Assembly (NCBI GenBank): GCA_025765615.1
Contig: JAIVFJ010000038.1
Span: forward strand, 186,001-250,000
Reading direction: 5' to 3'
Source: Zopfochytrium polystomum
Taxonomy: Eukaryota > Chytridiomycota > Chytridiomycetes > Chytridiales > Chytridiaceae
DNA length: 64,000 bases
Position numbers and translations under genes: made by a program. The notes under the pieces are model-generated. The model searched no databases. It saw nothing but the letters and a program-made list of their open reading frames with translations, and had not been told where the DNA came from. Positions 58,248 through 64,000 of this stretch are shown here, one piece after another (the first letter of the stretch is position 1; each line of letters opens with the position of its first letter).

Positions 58248-59508
58248 GTTTCAACAAATAGTCCAAAAATCGAAAGAAAAAATAGTTCAAATTCCGGCCT
58301 ACGCGACAGGACAATCACCGCCAAAAACTTCTCTCAAATATGCTGCACAGCAACAGCCACTGCCCCACCGGCCAGCGCAGACCCCCATCCGCAATCCAGG
58401 CTTGGCTGCCGACCTTGTTCCGTCGCTCCAGCGACCTCCAAGCTTTTCTCGCTTTCGACGTCAGCCGGAGTAACACTTTCTAATGCCTTCCACTTCTTCG
58501 ACACGATACATAATTGCCCAGCAGGAAGATGCCGCTCAGCACACGCAGGTGACAGCCGCTGCAGCGGAGTGTCGTGGCAGAAAAACAGCATTGTGACTGT
58601 CGCGCCACAGATCAAGCCTCCGTGGTTCGCGGCCCTATGAAATCGAAAATTCAAATCCTGATGTTCTTCCAGTGCTCCGGCCAGTCATTGCAAGTACCGG
58701 CATATCTTGCACACGATTCCTCGCAACTTTCAGGAGGGCGGAGCAGAAGTCGAATGCGAGCATAACGACAACAGAAATTAAAACAGTCAAGACAAAGGTA
58801 TTCTCTTCGCTTTCAGATTACCGCAGTGCTGAGATGATTGGCACAATCTGAAAAGCTTAAGTGCCTTGAGTAATTATGTGATATTGACCACCGGCTTACT
58901 TCCATGATGTGACTAATACTTTGAATGTAATCAAGCTTTTCCAGGAAAGGGATGGAACGTTACGGAGGTCGGATTGCTAGATCCACTTTGTAGCAGAGTT
59001 CCCAGGGAGCAAACAAAGCTAAGGTTCCAATCCGTCTTCATATCTACGCTACAACCTGACTGTAGGTCCAGTAGAGTCTTTGTGTCCTCCTTGAACTTCT
59101 GGTAAGGTTCTCCCGGAGGCTCGCCAACAGACACTGCTGGAGAATGGTGATGCGAGAAAGAAGCCCACTGTTCCAAACAACCGCGGCGCGCTTGCGATTT
59201 CGCTGACTCCGAGACGCTAATGTACCCTACAAGGAACCAGAACTCGGCCGTCTCGACCGCGACTTGCAACAAGACAGAAGCAATCGTGTGGAGAACGGAG
59301 TCGAGTTTGGCTTGGCAAAGAAAATTGGCGCCGTTAATCCTGGTTGGGATGTGGGGCGCTCTTTCAGTTTTTGCATGGGTGATCGCATTTGGGCACAAAG
59401 GCAACTATCGAACCTGGGAACCGCGAAAACTTCCCACAAATCAGGACCGTGGTCGTGTTCTTGACCAATCCAGCAACAAGGAGGAGAATGACCAACGCTG
59501 CCCGGCTG

Positions 59509-59519
59509 TGCTGAGCTCG
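59509..59519. repeat. target-site duplication, left copy
   Basis: TGCTGAGCTCG, identical to 59815..59825 on the other side of the SINE. Confidence 0.75.
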
Positions 59520-59814
59520 TTTTTATTTTTATTTTTTATATTGTTCCAGGCCCCAAAGGGCTGACAGGAAGAGAAAGCGCCATCAACAGTGAAATGTTAT
59601 AGACTACGTCCAGGTATCACCTTGGCAAACCCACCCCATGCACTACAGACTTACAGGGTCGTCAGGCATCTCCACCACACCACTCCTTGTGATTCAAGAC
59701 TGTACTCTTTCTTGTTGCCTTCAACAGCTGGTGTCGTGACTTGAACCCTGGGCCCTTGAGTGACAGATACCCAGACCCCCCATGCTTTCCCAGCTAGGCT
59801 TTTGTGAGGGGCTC
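59520..59814 (-). mobile_element. tRNA-derived SINE inserted in copy B
   Basis: 295-bp element flanked by 11-bp direct repeats TGCTGAGCTCG. Read on the minus strand it starts with a tRNA-like head (AGCTGGGAAAGCATGG as a D-arm/A-box-like part, then CAGGGTTCAAGTCACGAC as T-arm/B box). A unique body ends in CCCTTTGGGGCCTGGAAC and an A-rich tail lies at 59520..59541. This is the standard structure of a retroposed SINE. A second, 5'-truncated copy is at about 62972..63121 in the opposite orientation. Confidence 0.75.
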
Positions 59815-59825
59815 TGCTGAGCTCG
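59815..59825. repeat. target-site duplication, right copy
   Basis: TGCTGAGCTCG, matching 59509..59519. Confidence 0.75.
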
Positions 59826-60644
59826 ACCTTTCCAATGGGAATTTGTACCCACTAGCAGTGTAGCGGTGACCGAGTACAAGGAATGAAGGATAGGAGATAG
59901 TTTTTAGGGTAGAGGGGTATTTAATCAATGAGGTTCTTCTTCTCTTTACTGCTGCTTCCCTCTCACACCCTGCTGCCTTTTATACTGTCCAGGAGGAAAG
60001 ACACTTACCCAAATTTTGAGGATGCTTGGGCCACTACCAAGTGAAAGTGCCGCACTGCAGACAAATCCACCCAAAATTCTGTCTGCCCAAATTCCAACAC
60101 TTTCGCGCTTAGTTCCAGGCAACTCCGCCGCGAAAAAGAAGTGCGTTTCAACCGTTAGGCAGAACTGATATCCCAAGATGTTGAGCGAGGCTGAGTTGGG
60201 TCGGTGTGGAGCGCCGAACTGTTGGATCTGAGTTTCAACGACTACTGCTACGACGACCAGGAGGCACGAAGCTGGCAGAGTAGGACAAGATCACGATAAA
60301 CCATCGCGCAACCCAGTAGATGAGTTTGCGATCCATAGTGCGATCAACGGAGAGTTTTTCAATGTAGCACAACAAATTCTATCCCTAAGCCGGCCCCACT
60401 ACAGTGCAACTCTTGTCGGCGGACTGATCTGCTATCCACTGTTAAATAGTTCAGGAATTAAAGACTTTAGTTGGAGATTTTAGGGATTTCATTTAGTGAT
60501 CTTTGATTACTTTGCGCAGTTGAGTTATACTGTAAAATTCGGCGTGTTGAGTGGTACAGAAACATTGCAAGGTGCCCTCGAGGAAAGTTACCGGGGAAGC
60601 CCCACCAACCTCCTGGTTTCTCTTCATCTGAATCATGAATCGCT

Positions 60645-60645
60645 C

Positions 60646-60744
<99 letters not shown>

Positions 60745-60746
60745 AG
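60645..60746 (+). repeat. GA microsatellite
   Basis: About 100 nt of nearly pure (AG)n with a few GGG interruptions, between copies B and C of the membrane family. Confidence 0.9.
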
Positions 60747-60846
60747 GCAATAGGTGCAACCGCCTGTCAAACGCGAAAACTCTGGCCCTTAAGAAACATT
60801 GATACTGTACTTCAGGCTACGGGACAATCACCGCCAAAGAGACCTC

Positions 60847-62360
60847 TCAAATACAAACAGAAGCTCCGGTAGCCACTGCCCCACCAGCCACTGCGGACAC
60901 CCATGCGCAACCAATGCTTGGCCGCCAACTCAGTCCAGCCGCTCCATCATCCCGTAAGTATTTGCCGCTGTCGATGTCAGTTGGAAATACAGTCTGTATC
61001 GCACTCCTCTTCTTCCAGAGCAGCCGGGTAAAGATAATTCCATCGATCGCTGTAGCGCCTAAAAGGAATATACTGGTACGGAGGAAAGTGTGCCGGATGC
61101 TAATGAACCGTAACCGTTCTGCGCATGGAGGTGACAGCCGCTGGAGTGGAGTGTCATAGCAGAAAAATAGCATTGTTACTATCGCGCCAGAGATCAAGCC
61201 AACGTGGTTCGTCAGATCGCTGTGAAATCGACAATCCAAATCCTGCTCTCCCTTCAGTGCCTCTGTCATCATGGCAAGTAGTGTCATATCTTGAACGCGA
61301 TTTCTCGCCACCTTTATGAAGGCTGAGCAAAAGTCAAATGCGAGCTTGACAAAGACAGATATCAGAGCGACCAAGAAAGTCGTATCTTCGCTCTCGGATA
61401 TCCGCAAAACTGTGATAGTTGGCACAATCTGATGAACTTGAAAGTCGTAAGTAGTTATGGGAGATTGCATCCGGACCGACCACTCAATCCCATGATATGA
61501 CTGAAGTTTTGAATATAAGAGAGCCTTTGCTGGAAAATGAGTGAATCGTCACGGAGAGTCGGAGCGCTGGCTCACTTCTCAGCAGCGTTGATAGAGAGGC
61601 CACAATGGCTGGTTGGTTCCGTCTCCATTTTCACCGCTCTCTAGATCCAGTTGACCGGTGTCCTCCTTGTACTTTCTCGTATAGTTCTCTTTGATGCTCA
61701 TCAACTGGATGCGCTGCAAAATGAGCGACACCATAAAGCAGCCCACTGTTCCAAACAGCCGCAGCGTGCATTGCACTCTCAGTGAACTCGGAGATACTGA
61801 TGCTCGCTGCGAAAAACCAGAACGCGAATGTCTCGATCGCAATCTGCACCACCGCGCCCAACACCGACTTTAATGCCCGAGCTTTGAGGCCAGCCGAATT
61901 CGGTTCGGCGAAGAATGTCTGCACCGATAACCCTGGGTCGCGAAGGGTTAATTTTAGTTTTTGGAGGAGGAAAGAACCTCAACAGTCGAACACCTGGGAT
62001 CCGCGAGAGTGTTCCACAAACCAGGACCGCGATCCGGTTCGGAGCCAATCCAGCAACAAGAAAGAGAATGACCAACGTGATGGCGCTCATGCTGAAGCTT
62101 GCCCGGCTGTGCTGTGTGCGACTTTTCGCGCTCAGTGCGGGCAGTTCCGCAGCAAAGAAGAGGTGCGTTGCGACCGAATAACAGAAGGAATATCCCAATA
62201 TACACAGCGAAACGGAGTCGGGTGGATGGTGTACGCCAGACTCTTGGATCTGCGTTTCAATAACTGCAAAGACGACCAGTAGAGGCACCAAGGTGGCGAT
62301 GTAGAGCAGGACCACAATAAACCACCGTGCGACCCAGTAGATGATGTGGTTTCGATCCAT
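60847..62360 (-). CDS. multi-pass membrane protein, copy C (probable frameshift)
   Basis: Starts MDRNHIIYWVARWFIVVLL at 62360 and carries the family helices and signature: ILGYSFCYSVATHLFFAAEL, ETFAFWFFAASISISEFTES, TVGCFMVSLILQ, FFCYDTPLQRLSPPCAERL. It lies directly after copy B in tandem. The segment after SEFTES is one base out of frame with TLRLFGTVGCFMV near 61775, compared with copy A. An undetected intron could correct it. Otherwise this copy is also decaying. A poly(T) run of about 27 bases precedes the start (62392-62418). Confidence 0.5.
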
Positions 62361-62383
62361 GGCGGCGACTCCAAAAATTTGAC

Positions 62384-62420
<37 letters not shown>

Positions 62421-62971
62421 GAAAGGGCGCTCAAACTCCCCAACGGTACATTTGGATCCTTCGGAAAAGACGCCTAGTTTTGACCGAAGACTTTCGCAGA
62501 GCCCATCCAGAGAATCCTCGTTTGTACCATGATTCATCGACAAGGTGTTTTGAACATGTGTGGGTCAAGAAGTTGCACGTCATTTCGATTAAGGATTGTT
62601 CTTTCGATTAAGGATTGTTTCCACAATGAGAATCGTTGTCCGACATCCAGCAAATGCCGCAGTTAACAGCACAATGAGCCGCCTCGGTGCAACTGATGTG
62701 CCCTGCACCATTCTGCTCGTCTAGAACGCAAGCACAGCTGCCCAACGGTCAAAATAAGCGGATATCCAACACGAAGGAAGTACAGTGAAGAGCTATCGGG
62801 CGGCTTGTACTGCCGTCGCCGACTCTCACGGTTCGATGCCGCGGGGCAAGCTTGAGTCTGATACGATGCCGGTTAGCAAGAATCTACCATCGAACAGCCC
62901 AGGAAATTTTCGTGGAAATATTTCATTGAATTCGCTTCTCTCCCAGTCATCTCTTCTTTGTCACTATCTTA

Positions 62972-63121
62972 TATGCAGTGGAGATACCTGATGACCTTGG
63001 AAGTCCGAAGTGGAAGGGTTGGGTTTGCCGAGGTGATACCTTGACTGAATCAACTATGGTTCACTGCTGATGGCACTGTCTCTTCCCACCTGGCCCTTTG
63101 GGGCTGGAACAAAAAAAAAAA
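62972..63121 (+). mobile_element. second SINE copy, 5'-truncated
   Basis: Plus-strand sequence with GTGGAGATACCTGATGACC, GGGTTTGCCGAGGTGATACC and CCCTTTGGGGCTGGAAC followed by a run of A. It aligns by eye with the 3' half of the SINE at 59520..59814, in the opposite orientation. The tRNA-like head is missing. Confidence 0.65.
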
Positions 63122-64000
63122 ATTATGGATTCGCTTCCCGTTTTCTAATTCTTGATATTATTCCCGATCCATATCCAGTGGCAGATCAAAGTCTGTTTGC
63201 AGTTCGAAGCAGCCCGAAGTCTATGAGTGACTGCACCACACCCACAACCCTGCGACGGAAGTGCTAGCGATGGCAGACTGTTCAGCATTGGCAAATGCGC
63301 CACGTCGCCGACGATTGAAGCTGCTTGCACGTCCAATGTCCCTTGGTTGCGGATGTGCCTCTGACAACCTATTACTTAAATCCTGTGATGCAGCCATTCA
63401 CCGGGGAGAAAAAAAGGCGCACATGCGCGCTAGACAGTTGGTTGGCAGAGTTGGAGGTGGAGAGAGAGAAACAGAGAGAGTTTGTGTGAGAGAGAGATAG
63501 TGTGAGAGAGAATGCGTGTGTGTATGTGTGTGTCTGTGTGTGGGTGGGTGGTTTGTGTGAGAAAGAATGATCGTCTATCATTCTAAAAAATTACCTCAGC
63601 ATCTACCGTCCGAGAAAGATGAGGCAGACTGCGAAAAGAGCAAAAGCAGGTAGATCAAAGAAGGTGCTAACTGAGAAACTTGACTTCCATACCGGAGAAG
63701 AATGGGAGAACCTCCGTTTTTGATTCGGCATGCTGTTGCAAAAATGCAAGTTAGACGCATCGCATCCGCCAACGTCCCCTGAGGGCTCCTGGCAGGGCGA
63801 GAGGTGAGTCGGGAGTATGGCACCCGAAGGCGAGAAGGGTTGGTTGGGTGGAAAGTGCCGATTGGACGAGCGAGGAAAAAGCACAGCTGAATAGGGAGCT
63901 GGGGCCAAACATTGGACTAGTCCTGCCGTCCGTGTCGTTTCGGCAAACAAGGTTTGTCATTTTCTCTTTTCCATTTATTCTTTTCTTCTCTTCGAAATGA
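63122..64000. other. window end, no gene recognised
   Basis: Contains GT/GA-rich simple sequence at 63465-63545. The minus-strand frames at 63603..63950 show no domain. A gene may begin beyond the window edge. Confidence 0.4.

Larger units (their letters stand above)
58334..60345 (-). pseudogene. multi-pass membrane protein, copy B, broken by insertions
   Basis: Remnants of the same family: FFCHDTPLQRLSPACAERH at 58334..58654, VETAEFWFLVGYISVSES at about 59225..59270, and RKLIYWVARWFIVILSY at about 60290..60340. Frames are shifted between these parts. The copy is interrupted by a SINE (59520..59814) and further unrelated sequence to about 60000. It is not expressible as an intact protein. 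Confidence 0.7.

Overview
The window reads as nuclear DNA of a fungus. Genes carry many short GT-AG introns, mostly 50-100 nt, with little space between genes and no operons. The families point to Fungi: a CYP52/CYP86-like P450, a URC1-type uracil-catabolism enzyme, a cerato-platanin, a GT32 glycosyltransferase, a CBM21 glycogen-targeting subunit of PP1 and the small MCYA-type zinc proteins. Ankyrin repeats with tryptophan pairs and plant-type SGxIP leucine-rich repeats are more usual in early-diverging (zoosporic) fungi. That placement is an inference and no rRNA or organelle marker is present to test it.

Layout. 0-9 kb: P450 (+), TMEM135-like membrane protein (+), a 16-exon LRR protein (+) and an ankyrin-like protein (-). 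9.6-20.5 kb: PP2A B'' regulatory subunit (-), SNX3/Grd19 sorting nexin (-), a secreted single-pass membrane protein with internal repeats (+) and URC1 (+). 21.1-22.4 kb: a non-coding array of eight imperfect hairpins, preceded by a TATA-like box and followed by AATAAA. It resembles a polycistronic microRNA-like precursor and is the most unusual object here. 22.7-27.6 kb: two tiny paralogous zinc-binding proteins on either side of a cerato-platanin, then a GT32 glycosyltransferase (-). 27.9-32.6 kb: a repeat island with lower GC and decayed ORFs. 32.6-36.2 kb: two tandem kinase-like paralogues with different small frameshifts. 37-45 kb: a GPI-type surface protein and two tandem sodium/solute symporters. 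45.5-53.3 kb: a CBM21 PP1 subunit (-), a 3.2-kb gap full of microsatellites, and a C2H2 regulator (+). 55.6-63.1 kb: an unresolved small gene and three tandem copies of a multi-pass membrane protein, one of them broken by a SINE with target-site duplication and poly(A) tail.

The genes do not form one pathway. Recurring themes are tandem duplication (mini zinc proteins, kinase-like, symporters, membrane family) followed by decay of individual copies, and phosphatase regulation (PP2A B'' and a PP1 glycogen-targeting subunit). Exon joins given as exact were checked for reading phase. Those marked approximate were not fully resolved.
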